Positions 39,114 to 48,130 of a stretch of 64,000 bases of DNA are shown one piece after another. Each line of letters starts with the position of its first letter. Position 1 is the first letter of the stretch. The DNA is taken from positions 49,285-113,284 of the forward strand of contig DDEU01000088.1 of assembly GCA_002336815.1 (NCBI GenBank), given 5' to 3'. The DNA comes from Chitinophagaceae bacterium UBA1946 (lineage in GTDB: Bacteria > Bacteroidota > Bacteroidia > Chitinophagales > Chitinophagaceae). Made by a program: the position numbers and the translations under genes. The notes beneath the pieces were generated by a model. That model had not been told where the DNA came from. It did not search any database and was given only the letters and a program-made list of their open reading frames with translations.

Positions 39114-40547
39114 ATGAATTCAACAAGCGAAAAATTATCAGTACTGGAAAAGGTTGGTTACAGTCTCGGCGACTTAGCCGCCAATCTCGTGTTTCAAACT
39201 TTAGTAACATGGATATCTTATTATTACTTAAACATTTTCGGTTTAAAATCAGAGCATGCCTCTTTGTTGACGCTTATAGTAGGATTGGTGGCAGCATTTG
39301 TATTTAATCCTGTGATGGGAGCTATAGCAGATAGAACAAAAAGCAGGTGGGGCAAATTCAGGCCATGGATATTATGGACTGCAGTTCCGTTGGGTGTGGT
39401 TTCCTTACTTGCTTTCAAAACTCCGGGATTTGCCTACGAGGGTAAAGTTATTTACGCAGTGATAACTTATGCATTGCTGTTACTCTTATATGCTGCTAAT
39501 AATTTACCCTACTCTGCATTAAGTGGTGTTATTACGGGTGATATGAAAGAGCGGAACAGCCTGAGTTCTTACCGGTTTGTGGCGGTGATGTTTGCCCAGT
39601 TTTTTGTACAGGTGTTTATGTACAATTTTATTATTAAAGCGGGAGGTGGCGAAAGTATTGAACAAAAAGCAATTGGCATTTCTAAAGTAATGACTGTATT
39701 GGCCATTATTGGTACCGTGATGCTAATCATTTGCTTTTTATCTACTAAAGAAAGGATAGTACCAAAGCCAGAACAAAAATCAAGCGTAAAAGAAGATTTA
39801 AAAGACCTGGTTCATAACAAGCCATGGGTAATAATGCTGATAGTAACCACACTGGTTTTTATTACACTTGCTATGAAAGGCGGTTCTTATGTTTACTATT
39901 TTGAAAACTTTGTTAACAAAGCAGAGCTTACTTCTTTTTTAGAACCCTTTAAAAAATTCCTGCCCACTTTTGAAAACGACACGTCCTTAGGCCTGGGAGT
40001 GTTTAATGGCGGCGGCATATTGGTGGGTTTGATAGGCATTATGATTTCTCCTTGGTTTACCAATAGATATGGTAAGCGCAATGTGTTTATGGCCTCATTA
40101 TTTATTTCTACGCTTTTTATTATCTTCTTTTATTTTTTTCCGCCACAATCGATAGCTGTAATTTTTGGCGCACAAATATTACATGGCTTTTTTTACGGTA
40201 TCAGCACGCCCATACTGTGGTCGATGATTGCAGACGTGGCAGACTACAGCGAATGGAAAACCAACAGGCGGGCAACAGCCATCATTTTTTCTGCTATGAT
40301 GGTAGGGTTAAAAGCAGGCTTAAGCATTGGCAGTTCGCTGGTATCCTGGATACTGGGTAAATATAATTATATAGCCAACAGCACTGCTGTACAAAGTGAT
40401 ACTGCCATCCATGGCACTAAAATGCTGGTAAGTATTTACCCGGCAATACCATTTCTGTTAGCATTGGCATTATTGTTTTTTTACGAAATAAATAAGACAA
40501 AGGAATTACAGATTGAAGCAGATTTAAAACAAAGACGTAAAGTATAA
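39114..40547 (+). CDS. GPH-family (MelB/XynP-like) oligosaccharide:cation symporter
   Basis: About 477 residues from the ATG at 39114. A longer frame starting inside the GH10 gene is not credible. Twelve hydrophobic segments are expected. The start (KVGYSLGDLAANLVFQT) and the ADRTKSRWGKFRPWILW motif are those of the glycoside-pentoside-hexuronide symporters. Relatives such as XynP import xylosides. It sits between secreted xylanase and a cytoplasmic GH43, which points to import of short xylo-oligosaccharides across the inner membrane. Confidence 0.9.
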   Translation: MNSTSEKLSVLEKVGYSLGDLAANLVFQTLVTWISYYYLNIFGLKSEHASLLTLIVGLVAAFVFNPVMGAIADRTKSRWGKFRPWILWTAVPLGVVSLLAFKTPGFAYEGKVIYAVITYALLLLLYAANNLPYSALSGVITGDMKERNSLSSYRFVAVMFAQFFVQVFMYNFIIKAGGGESIEQKAIGISKVMTVLAIIGTVMLIICFLSTKERIVPKPEQKSSVKEDLKDLVHNKPWVIMLIVTTLVFITLAMKGGSYVYYFENFVNKAELTSFLEPFKKFLPTFENDTSLGLGVFNGGGILVGLIGIMISPWFTNRYGKRNVFMASLFISTLFIIFFYFFPPQSIAVIFGAQILHGFFYGISTPILWSMIADVADYSEWKTNRRATAIIFSAMMVGLKAGLSIGSSLVSWILGKYNYIANSTAVQSDTAIHGTKMLVSIYPAIPFLLALALLFFYEINKTKELQIEADLKQRRKV

Positions 40548-40569
40548 TTCACCATTAAAACTTACTTGT

Positions 40570-41607
40570 ATGCCGGAAGATACTATTGACCACCTGGACT
40601 TCGACACCTTGAACGAACAGGCCATATCAAAACCATTGGTTACCCATATTTACACAGCCGATCCTTCAGCGCATGTGTTTGATGGGAAAATATATATCTA
40701 CCCATCCCATGACATCAACGCAGGCGATGCATTTGATGACCTGGGAAGCCATTTTGCAATGGAAGATTATCATGTAATTTCGATGGATACACCGGAAAGC
40801 AACGCCGTGGATAACGGTCCTGCCTTGCATGTAAAAGACGTACCATGGGCCGGCAAACAAATGTGGGCACCGGATGCAGCGGAAAAAGACGGCACTTACT
40901 ATCTCTTCTTTCCTGCAAAAGATCATGCCGGTATTTTCCGGATAGGGGTGGCAACCAGCCAGTTTCCTGCTGGCCCGTTTGTATCAGAACCAGAGGCGAT
41001 CAAAAACAGCTTTTCGATTGATCCGGCAGTTTTTAAAAACGATGACGGCAACTATTATATGTACTTCGGTGGCATTTGGGGCGGACAATTACAACGCTGG
41101 CGAACAGGCCATTTCAATGGAGAACAACCCGAAAGCCCCTTTGCATTTTTACCCGGGGATGACGAACCTGCTTTATGCCCCAAAATAGCCAGGCTTAGCG
41201 AAAACCTGTTAGAATTTGCTGAAGCACCTAAAGATGTTTTAATTGTTGATGAAGATGGAAAACCGTTATTGAGTGGCGATAAAGACAGGCGGTTCTTTGA
41301 AGCAAGCTGGGTACACAAATACAATAACAAATACTACTTCTCTTATTCTACCGGTGATACGCACTATATCTGCTATGCCATCAGTGATAATCCTTATGGG
41401 CCTTTCACCTATGCCGGAAGAATTTTAGAACCTGTTGTTGGATGGACCTCCCATCATTCTATTTGTTCGTTCGGCGGCAAATGGTATTTGTTTTACCACG
41501 ACAGTGTTTTAAGCAAAGGAATAACCCACCTGCGAAGTATTAAGGTCACAGAGTTGCTGCATGATGAGCACGGGAAGATACACACCATTCATCCTTATAA
41601 AATCTAA
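40570..41607 (+). CDS. Cytoplasmic GH43 beta-xylosidase (subfamily 1-like)
   Basis: A 345-residue GH43 with no signal peptide. It begins MPEDTIDHLDF and reaches the propeller at about residue 30 (TADPSAHVFDG, base Asp). It also has FSIDPAVFKNDDG (second Asp) and FFEASWVHK (acid Glu). The layout matches subfamily-1-type beta-xylosidases of Bacteroidota. It lies 22 bp after the symporter and lacks an export signal. It therefore probably hydrolyses imported xylobiose or arabinoxylobiose inside the cell. Confidence 0.88.
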   Translation: MPEDTIDHLDFDTLNEQAISKPLVTHIYTADPSAHVFDGKIYIYPSHDINAGDAFDDLGSHFAMEDYHVISMDTPESNAVDNGPALHVKDVPWAGKQMWAPDAAEKDGTYYLFFPAKDHAGIFRIGVATSQFPAGPFVSEPEAIKNSFSIDPAVFKNDDGNYYMYFGGIWGGQLQRWRTGHFNGEQPESPFAFLPGDDEPALCPKIARLSENLLEFAEAPKDVLIVDEDGKPLLSGDKDRRFFEASWVHKYNNKYYFSYSTGDTHYICYAISDNPYGPFTYAGRILEPVVGWTSHHSICSFGGKWYLFYHDSVLSKGITHLRSIKVTELLHDEHGKIHTIHPYKI

Positions 41608-41663
41608 TGATTTTCAAAATGACTTTTTTGTAAAACACATTGTTCACAGAAAATTGAATTATT

Positions 41664-42626
41664 ATGAAAAAGCTGTTCATTCCAATCATTTCTCTGCTGT
41701 TGTTTTCCTGCAAAAAAAATGAAGCCCCGGCCAACCAGGGTCCGATTAAATTAATACGTAAGGAAGCAACCAACTACAATGGAGAGTTGGTGAAGATGGA
41801 GTATGTATATGATGCACAGGGAAGAATAACCACCATCAAAAAGGCTATCAACAGCGCCCCCCTGTCTGATGCTGTTACCATTACTTATAACGGCAATGAA
41901 ATTACCCTGGTCAGCCAACCTGTCGATCCCAATAACCGACCTCATACATTCGATAAAATAGTACGTTTAACAGTAGATGCGTCCGGAAAATTATTGAGAA
42001 AAATTGGATATGCCTACCTTGAAAATGGTGGCTTATTCCCGTTTAAAAGATTTTTGTATGACACCTTAACATGCGAATATGATCCCGCCGGTTACCTGCT
42101 GACAACCACAAGAAATTTTGTTGATTCTTCCAGGTCAATCGGGCGATCTACGTATGAGTACAGGGTAACCAACCGGGATTCTTTAACCACCATTGGAGGT
42201 AATCTTTCCAGGAAAATTGAACACTTGCAGTTTACTCATCACACTACAAACGATTCAGGCGCTACCACTTACTTTGCAGCAGGCACAGCCACCAAATCGA
42301 AAGTCTATAGCTATACAAAATCCTATCCTAATAAAGCTGATTTCAAAAACATCATCGTTCTGAATGAAACCCAGGATTTTGAGGGCTTAACAGATTATTA
42401 CAACTGGATGGATCTGATTGAACCATTTGCTGCAGGGTATCAAAATATTGCGGATAATACTGAAGTGCAAAACGTAGAAAGAGATAACAGCGGCAACATT
42501 ACCGACGGCTACATTACCAATTTTGAATTTGAAAGAACTTATACAGCGGATAGTTTGCTTTCTACAGTTGATGTATTAACCCCGGGCACATACTACATAA
42601 AGATCCGCTATTTTTATTCAAGATGA
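41664..42626 (+). CDS. Lipoprotein of unknown function
   Basis: A 320-residue protein with a lipobox (LLLFSC, Cys16) followed by KKNEAP. The start region contains a YD-repeat-like phrase (YVYDAQGRITTI), and a similar one follows near residue 145 (CEYDPAGYLLTTT). The rest is beta-rich with no catalytic motif I recognise. It is the last gene of the downstream + run, 56 bp after GH43. Membership in the operon is possible but not shown. I do not assign a function. Confidence 0.65.
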   Translation: MKKLFIPIISLLLFSCKKNEAPANQGPIKLIRKEATNYNGELVKMEYVYDAQGRITTIKKAINSAPLSDAVTITYNGNEITLVSQPVDPNNRPHTFDKIVRLTVDASGKLLRKIGYAYLENGGLFPFKRFLYDTLTCEYDPAGYLLTTTRNFVDSSRSIGRSTYEYRVTNRDSLTTIGGNLSRKIEHLQFTHHTTNDSGATTYFAAGTATKSKVYSYTKSYPNKADFKNIIVLNETQDFEGLTDYYNWMDLIEPFAAGYQNIADNTEVQNVERDNSGNITDGYITNFEFERTYTADSLLSTVDVLTPGTYYIKIRYFYSR

Positions 42627-42820
42627 TAAAATAGCAGGGGGTACGTCGGCTTATATCTTCTGTAGTTAATCAGGAGTATAAAACCTCCGGTTTAATATGG
42701 CAGTATTTGGCAAAATTAATATTGTTGTAACATTTTATCTTTTCAATCGTTTTTTAAAAGCCAAAGACTGATAGACTTTAATTGTGAAGTTTATTATAGT
42801 CGTTTTAGTGATATGATATT

Positions 42821-43243
42821 ATGAAGGTCTCCCTCATTTTATTAGTTATTGTTTGCGCCTTGTCATGTGGCGTAGTTAACAATTCGGCAAAATCTACCGA
42901 CCAGGCAAACATACAAGGAACCTGGTTGGCGCAATCAGAAAGTCAAAACGGCATCAAAAAGAATGTGACTTACCTGTATGTCTTCAAAGGAGATAAAGTT
43001 ACCTTCACAGACGAGACCGGGAAGGAGATGAAGTATTCGTTCAAATTGGAAACTACCGGCAACCTCAGGTTAATTACTATTCAGTCTGAGGACACGCTTG
43101 TCAATTCTACGCCTGTCAGCGTTGCTTATGAGTTGGATGGCGATTCGCTGAAGATTGTAGTCGCACCTCCTGGTTTGCGCCCCACAGAAATATCAGATAA
43201 AAACAATCAGGAATTGATTATCTGCAAGCGAAAGGATTCCTGA
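42821..43243 (+). CDS. Small lipoprotein with lipocalin-like (TIGR03067-like) domain
   Basis: A 140-residue lipoprotein with lipobox ALSC (Cys16). The phrase IQGTWLAQSESQNG followed by beta-strands and a late ELDGDSLKIVVAPPG segment resembles the TIGR03067 domain found in many small secreted proteins. No enzymatic role is known for that family. A 194 bp gap separates it from the previous gene, so it is probably a single-gene unit outside the glycan locus. Confidence 0.6.
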   Translation: MKVSLILLVIVCALSCGVVNNSAKSTDQANIQGTWLAQSESQNGIKKNVTYLYVFKGDKVTFTDETGKEMKYSFKLETTGNLRLITIQSEDTLVNSTPVSVAYELDGDSLKIVVAPPGLRPTEISDKNNQELIICKRKDS

Positions 43244-43478
43244 AGATGGCTAACCATAATGCTACGCAAAAGCACGTAGCTATTCCTATCATAAATTATT
43301 GAACCGGTTTGTGCCGTTTCAGCATAGCACCCAAGGAAGGGGGATTATTAAACTGGCGTTGCCGTATCCCTTTGTTTGCTTATAACTACTTAAAAGGAAT
43401 GTGCTTATAAAATGATTCCTTATCAATCCTACAGTTGGTAAACTTTATGAACTTAATGCTGACTTGATAGAAAAGAAA

Positions 43479-43519
43479 AAAGGTTGCAAAATACTGAAAA
43501 TCAATATTTTGCAACCTTT
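43479..43519 (-). terminator. Rho-independent terminator of tRNA-Asp
   Basis: A perfect 15-bp stem (43479-43493 with 43505-43519) and 11-nt loop lies just downstream of the tRNA on the minus strand. A T-rich run (TTTTTTCTTTTC) follows in that orientation. Confidence 0.85.
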
Positions 43520-43524
43520 AATTG

Positions 43525-43598
43525 CGGAGCGGACGGGACTCGAACCCGCGACCTCTGCCGTGACAGGGCAGCATTCTAACCAACTGAACTACCGCTCC
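43525..43598 (-). tRNA. tRNA-Asp (GTC anticodon)
   Basis: On the minus strand the acceptor stem GGAGCGG pairs with CCGCTCC. The D-arm carries AGTTGGTTAGA, the anticodon loop reads CTGTCAC (anticodon GTC), and the T-arm is GCGGGTTCGAGTCCCGT. The discriminator is G and CCA is not encoded. The 74 nt form a complete cloverleaf. Confidence 0.95.
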
Positions 43599-43787
43599 AA
43601 CAATCCTGCTTATTCACAAAGTGCGGCTACAGGAATTACTTATCGCATATTGCGTTACCGCAAATATAACAGCAAATTCAACATTGTTTTTTAAGAACTT
43701 TTGTTTTCCAAAAATCATCAGCCGCTATGGCTATTTTTTTTAGGGAGTGCGAAGATAAGGTGATTACATTTTTGAACCAAAATTTTT

Positions 43788-43821
43788 CTTGAAAAATTCT
43801 GAGCCGTTCAATTTATATTTG
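43788..43821 (+). promoter_or_regulatory. Candidate promoter of accA
   Basis: TATATTTG at 43814-43821 matches the TAnnTTTG -7 box. CTTG at 43788-43791 is a near -33 box at 22 bp spacing. Initiation near 43828 would leave a leader of about 39 nt and supports the accA start at 43867 rather than 43789. Confidence 0.5.
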
Positions 43822-43866
43822 CCCTTACGATTTATAAATCCAAACGATTCACTGAAAATAATTGAT

Positions 43867-44856
43867 ATGCCTGAATTAAAAAACCGCCAGTTTTTAGATT
43901 TTGAGAAACCGATCAAGGATTTGTACGACCAACTGGATGTGCTGAAAGCAATGGCTGAAAAAAGCAAGGCTGATATGACCACTGCCATTGCTGACCTGGA
44001 GAAAAAGATCGTAGAAGCAAAGCAGGACCTTACCCAAAATTTAACGCCCTGGCAACGGGTTCAGTTAAGCCGTCACCCGGACAGGCCCTATACATTAAAG
44101 TACATTGAAAAAATGTGCACCAATTTTGTAGAACTGCATGGCGACCGTAATGTAAAGGACGACAAGGCCATGGTGGGCGGCTTTGCCCAGTTGGATGGCG
44201 AAACCGTAATGATCATTGGCCAGCAAAAAGGCATCAATACCAAAATGCGGCAGATCAGGAATTTTGGAATGGCCAATCCTGAAGGCTACCGGAAGGCGCT
44301 GCGGTTGATGAAGCTGGCAGAAAAATTCAATAAACCTGTTATCACTCTCATTGATACACCGGGCGCTTATCCCGGACTGGAGGCAGAAGAAAGAGGACAG
44401 GGAGAAGCGATCGCCAGGAATATTTTTGAAATGATAAGGCTGAAAGTGCCGGTGATCTGCGTGATCATTGGCGAAGGTGCCAGCGGCGGAGCGTTGGGCA
44501 TTGGTGTGGGTGATCGTGTATTTATGATGGAAAATACCTGGTACACCGTAATATCTCCTGAAAGCTGCAGCAGCATTTTATGGAGAAGCTGGGATAAAAA
44601 AGAACTGGCGGCTGAGCAATTGCGTTTAACCGGTAAGGATATGCTGGAGTTTGGATTGGTAGATGGTGTGATACCGGAGCCACTGGGTGGCGCACACTGG
44701 GATTATGCAGAAGCAGGTTCCATCCTGAGAGATTTTTTAATCCCCGTGATCAAAGACTTGAAAGCTGTTTCACCGGAACAACGCTGCAATGAAAGGATAG
44801 AGAAGTTTAGCAAAATGGGCTTTTGGGATGAGAAAGTAACGGAAACGGCTGTATGA
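43867..44856 (+). CDS. accA: Acetyl-CoA carboxylase carboxyltransferase subunit alpha
   Basis: A 329-residue protein starting MPELKNRQFLDFEKPI, the typical AccA N-terminus; the upstream in-frame start at 43789 would overlap the promoter. Conserved AccA segments are present: LTPWQRVQLSRHPDRPYT, ELHGDR, PVITLIDTPGAYPG, EERGQGEAIARN and GEGASGGALGIG. With AccD it transfers the carboxyl group from biotin to acetyl-CoA to make malonyl-CoA, the first step of fatty acid synthesis. AccD is not in the window, which is normal. It is probably a single-gene unit. Confidence 0.97.
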   Translation: MPELKNRQFLDFEKPIKDLYDQLDVLKAMAEKSKADMTTAIADLEKKIVEAKQDLTQNLTPWQRVQLSRHPDRPYTLKYIEKMCTNFVELHGDRNVKDDKAMVGGFAQLDGETVMIIGQQKGINTKMRQIRNFGMANPEGYRKALRLMKLAEKFNKPVITLIDTPGAYPGLEAEERGQGEAIARNIFEMIRLKVPVICVIIGEGASGGALGIGVGDRVFMMENTWYTVISPESCSSILWRSWDKKELAAEQLRLTGKDMLEFGLVDGVIPEPLGGAHWDYAEAGSILRDFLIPVIKDLKAVSPEQRCNERIEKFSKMGFWDEKVTETAV

Positions 44857-45096
44857 TAAATGCGGTACGTTTTAAATATTCTCCAGCTGCCATTGCCAGC
44901 GTTATTTGATACTGAAAGTACAAAAGCTTTTGCGAACAAATGTTTCATCCATTTTATAAATACTGCCTATACTAATCAGGCCGGTAATGATTCAATAACT
45001 GCATGCTTTTTAAACAAACTTATCTTGCCAGGCACTTCTCCCGGTTTCAATTCACCTGTGTGCAAACATATTATATGCTGCTTGCATACAGCTCCT

Positions 45097-45104
45097 TAAC
45101 TTTG
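45097..45104 (+). promoter_or_regulatory. Candidate -7 box (TAACTTTG) for the oxidoreductase gene
   Basis: An exact TAnnTTTG match 17 bp before the ATG at 45122. The leader would be short, and no good -33 box is seen. Confidence 0.3.
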
Positions 45105-45121
45105 AAAAAAAGAATATTGCT

Positions 45122-46093
45122 ATGCTTAAAATAGGCGTTTTCGGAACGGGTCACCTGGGAAAGTTTCATTTGAATAACTGGAAGGAAATAGAAGGCGCCG
45201 TACTAACAGGTTTTTTTGATCCCGATAACTCTACTGCTGCGGAAGTAAGCAGCAAATATGGTCTGCGGAGATTTGACAGCGTTGATGAATTGCTCAACGC
45301 ATGTGATGCAGTTGACATCATTGCCCCCACTTCTTATCATTTTGAACTTTGCAAAGCTGCCATTACCCGTGGTAAGCATGTATTCGTAGAAAAGCCGCTC
45401 GCCAATACCATGGAAGAGGCGAAAGAGTTGGTGAAGCTGGCCAAGGAAGCCAACATCAAATTCCAGGTAGGGCATGTGGAGCGTTTTAATCCTGCATTTT
45501 TAGCATTGAAGAATTATACGCTTGACCCGATGTTCATTGAAGTGCACCGACTGGCTCAGTTCAACCCCAGGGGAACAGATGTGAGTGTGATACTGGACCT
45601 GATGATCCATGACATTGACATTATTCTCAGCCTGGTAAAAAGCAATGTCAAAAGTATTTCTGCCAATGGCGTTGCCGTGATGAGCGATACGCCCGATATC
45701 GCCAACGTAAGAATTGAATTTGACAATAGCTGCGTTGCCAATCTTACCAGCAGCCGCATTTCAATGAAAAAAATGCGCAAGATGCGCCTGTTTCAGAAAG
45801 ATGCCTATATCGGTATAGATTTTTTAGAAAAGAAGACCGAAGTGATCAAACTGAATGCCCCGGGCGATAAAAATGTTTTTACGTTTGACATTGAAACCAA
45901 TAACGGTAAAAAAACGATTGCCATCAGTAACCCGGTGGTAGAAGATGGCAATGCGATCCGGATGGAGTTGCAGGCGTTTTACAATGCCATCGTAAACAAT
46001 ACAGATACACCGGTAAGTGAAATTGATGGGTTCAGGGCCATGGATGTGGCACACCAGATATTGGAAAAGATCGGGGCAGTACATGCCAGCTAA
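45122..46093 (+). CDS. Gfo/Idh/MocA-family oxidoreductase
   Basis: A 323-residue cytoplasmic NAD(P)-dependent oxidoreductase. It has a Rossmann start (IGVFGTGHLGKFH), the EKP motif (FVEKPLANT, near residue 90) and the GHVERFNPAF and LDLMIHDIDI segments. The last two are shared with a branch that includes nucleotide-sugar 3-dehydrogenases such as GnnA, so a role in envelope sugar synthesis is possible but unproven. It differs clearly from the GFOR-like member at 7690. The next gene is an envelope sugar transferase, which weakly supports an envelope role. Confidence 0.75.
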   Translation: MLKIGVFGTGHLGKFHLNNWKEIEGAVLTGFFDPDNSTAAEVSSKYGLRRFDSVDELLNACDAVDIIAPTSYHFELCKAAITRGKHVFVEKPLANTMEEAKELVKLAKEANIKFQVGHVERFNPAFLALKNYTLDPMFIEVHRLAQFNPRGTDVSVILDLMIHDIDIILSLVKSNVKSISANGVAVMSDTPDIANVRIEFDNSCVANLTSSRISMKKMRKMRLFQKDAYIGIDFLEKKTEVIKLNAPGDKNVFTFDIETNNGKKTIAISNPVVEDGNAIRMELQAFYNAIVNNTDTPVSEIDGFRAMDVAHQILEKIGAVHAS

Positions 46094-46159
46094 ACCTGGT
46101 GATCCTTTAAAAAACTACGAGCGGATTTTCTACACCCTCTAAACCACTAAAGCATCTAC

Positions 46160-47557
46160 TTGAATCAACCACGGATACATATCAGTTGGTATATTGTTGC
46201 AGATATTGTGGGCTGCCTGTTTACCTGGTGGCTGTTTTATTTTTTACGCACCATCATTTATCATTATGAACTCAGTATTCCTCCCGGCTTTTATGTTGGT
46301 GCCTTTGTATATGTTTCAGGCTGGCTGAGCCTGCATTTGCTGAGTGGTGCTTATGAAGGTATCTATCAAAAAACAAAGATCACCGAATTCATCCGAACGC
46401 TGCTGGTGTGCCTGATCGGCTGCCTCTTCCTGCTGTTCTTTTTTATTTTAAAAAACCCGCAGTCCAATAACAGCCGCTACTACGAAGAGTTTTTCGCCCT
46501 GCTGGTTCCCGTGTTTATCGTCACCATTTTCACCCGCTTTGCTTTTTTAAACATCGCCGCCGGGCAACTTGAAAAACGAAAAGTATTTTTTAACGTGTTA
46601 TTGATCGGTTCGGGCAAAACAGCCGGGTCTTTTTTTGAGGCCTTTATAAAAACCAATAAGATCAGTGGGTTTTACATCAGCAGTTTTTTAAACACCAATG
46701 GCAATAACGGTGTGCAGTTACCGGCCTCGGTTAAAAAATACAGGGAGCTGGAACAACTGAGTGCCATCATCAGCAGCGACCATATTGAAGAGGTGATCAT
46801 TACAGTAGATAAAACCGAAAGGGCATTGCTTACCCGGATATTGCAGCAATTGAGTGATAAGGATGTCAATATCAAAATAACGCCGGATGCGGTAGACATC
46901 ATCAGCGGCGCTGTGCAAACCAGCGATGTAATGGGCATGCCACTCATCGATGTTCATACCGGCCTGCTGCCTTCCTGGCAAAAAAACATCAAACGCTTTG
47001 TTGATCTCTTCATCGCTATACTGGCGGCCGTACTATTATCACCACTGCTTATTTATGCCGCTCTCAGAACCAGGTTTTCGTCTGCAGGCCCCATCTTTTA
47101 CAAACAGGAAAGAGTGGGTTACAAAGGAAAGCCTTTTATCATTTATAAATTCAGGAGCATGGTACAGCATGCTGAACAAAACGGACCAATGCTGAGTTCA
47201 GAAGAAGATGCCAGGATCACCGGCTGGGGTAAAGTGATGCGGAAGTGGCGGCTGGATGAACTGCCACAACTCTGGAATATCATTAAAGGAGAGATGAGCC
47301 TGGTAGGACCGAGACCCGAAAGACGGTATTATGTAGCCCAGATCGTGCAGCAACACAGCGAATACAACTACCTGTTCAAAGTAAAACCAGGACTTACCAG
47401 TTGGGGCATGGTAAAGTTCGGCTATGCGTCCTCGGTAGAAGAGATGATCCAGCGCATGCCATTTGACCTGATGTACGTAGAGAATGTATCACTGCTGCTC
47501 GACCTGCGCATTATGATATTGACCCTGGCCACTATTTTAAAAGGAAAAGGAAAGTAG
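46160..47557 (+). CDS. Polyprenyl-phosphate sugar phosphotransferase (exopolysaccharide initiation)
   Basis: A 465-residue membrane protein with four N-terminal hydrophobic segments, a cytoplasmic Rossmann-like middle domain (VLLIGSGKTAGSF) and a fifth hydrophobic segment at about residue 275. The catalytic bacterial sugar transferase domain follows (YKQERVGYKGKPF, YKFRSM, MRKWRLDELPQLWN, GEMSLVGPRPER). It would load hexose-1-phosphate onto undecaprenyl phosphate to begin a polysaccharide. The start is TTG at 46160, since a stop lies at 46148 and no ATG fits. No other polysaccharide genes follow, so it stands apart from a full cluster. Confidence 0.9.
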   Translation: MNQPRIHISWYIVADIVGCLFTWWLFYFLRTIIYHYELSIPPGFYVGAFVYVSGWLSLHLLSGAYEGIYQKTKITEFIRTLLVCLIGCLFLLFFFILKNPQSNNSRYYEEFFALLVPVFIVTIFTRFAFLNIAAGQLEKRKVFFNVLLIGSGKTAGSFFEAFIKTNKISGFYISSFLNTNGNNGVQLPASVKKYRELEQLSAIISSDHIEEVIITVDKTERALLTRILQQLSDKDVNIKITPDAVDIISGAVQTSDVMGMPLIDVHTGLLPSWQKNIKRFVDLFIAILAAVLLSPLLIYAALRTRFSSAGPIFYKQERVGYKGKPFIIYKFRSMVQHAEQNGPMLSSEEDARITGWGKVMRKWRLDELPQLWNIIKGEMSLVGPRPERRYYVAQIVQQHSEYNYLFKVKPGLTSWGMVKFGYASSVEEMIQRMPFDLMYVENVSLLLDLRIMILTLATILKGKGK

Positions 47558-48092
47558 TGAATGGTGAATAGTCAATCGTGAATAGTCAATCGTGAATGAG
47601 AGCCTGATAATACAAAGAGCGTTTTTAGCTCGTCCAACTGTCTATATTTATCCATTTAGTATTTGATAATGGCGGTTTTATTTTGATCACCCGCTGTCAT
47701 ATCAACAAGAAGGTTTTAAACCAGCATACCCCATTCACGATTGACGATTCACTATTCGCCATTGACGATTGATTTTGACTGTTCCCTTTTTACCATGAAA
47801 ACTCTTGAACCTGCATACTCCCATTCAAAATTGACGATTGACGATTGACTATTGACCATTCATTTCGACAGTCTCCTCTTATAAGCAAAAGCGCTTGCAC
47901 CCGCCTACCCTATTGACTATTCACTATTCACCATTGGCGATTGATTTTGACTGTTCCCTTCTTACCATGAAAACTCCTGAACCTGCATACTCCCATTCAC
48001 GATTGACGACTCATTTTGACTGTCACATTCCAGCCAGGAAAACGCTCGAACCTGAATACCCTATTGACGATTCACCATTCACTATTCACTAT
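47558..48092. repeat. Nested intergenic repeat: heptad arrays between copies of a ~50 bp unit
   Basis: The spacer starts with six heptads of the form GTSAATN (from 47558, directly at the preceding stop codon). Further on come arrays of the reverse orientation, consensus NATTSAC: 47732-47773, 47822-47863, 47911-47945, 47994-48014 and 48062-48089. Between the arrays sit five related units of about 50 bp beginning TTTTGA or TTCGACAG and ending near GAACCTGCATACTCC (about 47681, 47774, 47864, 47946 and 48015). The copies at 47774 and 47946 are nearly identical. It is not a CRISPR, because the spacers are repeats themselves. No gene is seen here. Confidence 0.85.
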
Positions 48093-48106
48093 ATCTTTTC
48101 TTTGGT

Positions 48107-48114
48107 TATATTTG
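48107..48114 (+). promoter_or_regulatory. Candidate -7 box (TATATTTG) for the M1 peptidase gene
   Basis: An exact TAnnTTTG match 16 bp before the ATG at 48131, just after the repeat region. No -33 TTTG is seen at normal spacing. Confidence 0.3.
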
Positions 48115-48130
48115 ATGAAAACACTGCATT

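Noticed and set aside
42627..42820. Possible regulatory RNA or small gene in the gap after the locus
   Set aside because: No stable hairpin, promoter box or frame could be supported.
43261..43280. GCTACG/CGTAGC hairpin after the small lipoprotein gene
   Set aside because: Only 6 bp with an 8-nt loop and no T-run; too weak to call a terminator.
43464..43694. 76-residue + strand reading frame containing the phrase RTGLEPATSAVTGQHSN
   Set aside because: It is the translated opposite strand of the tRNA-Asp gene and its terminator, a well-known false protein in databases.
44860..45099. 79-residue frame between accA and the oxidoreductase
   Set aside because: No ribosome site, no hydrophobic or domain pattern, and it overlaps the likely promoter region; random open frame.
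47558..48092. Possible CRISPR array
   Set aside because: The units between repeats are themselves repeated, the short arrays vary in length, and no cas genes are near.
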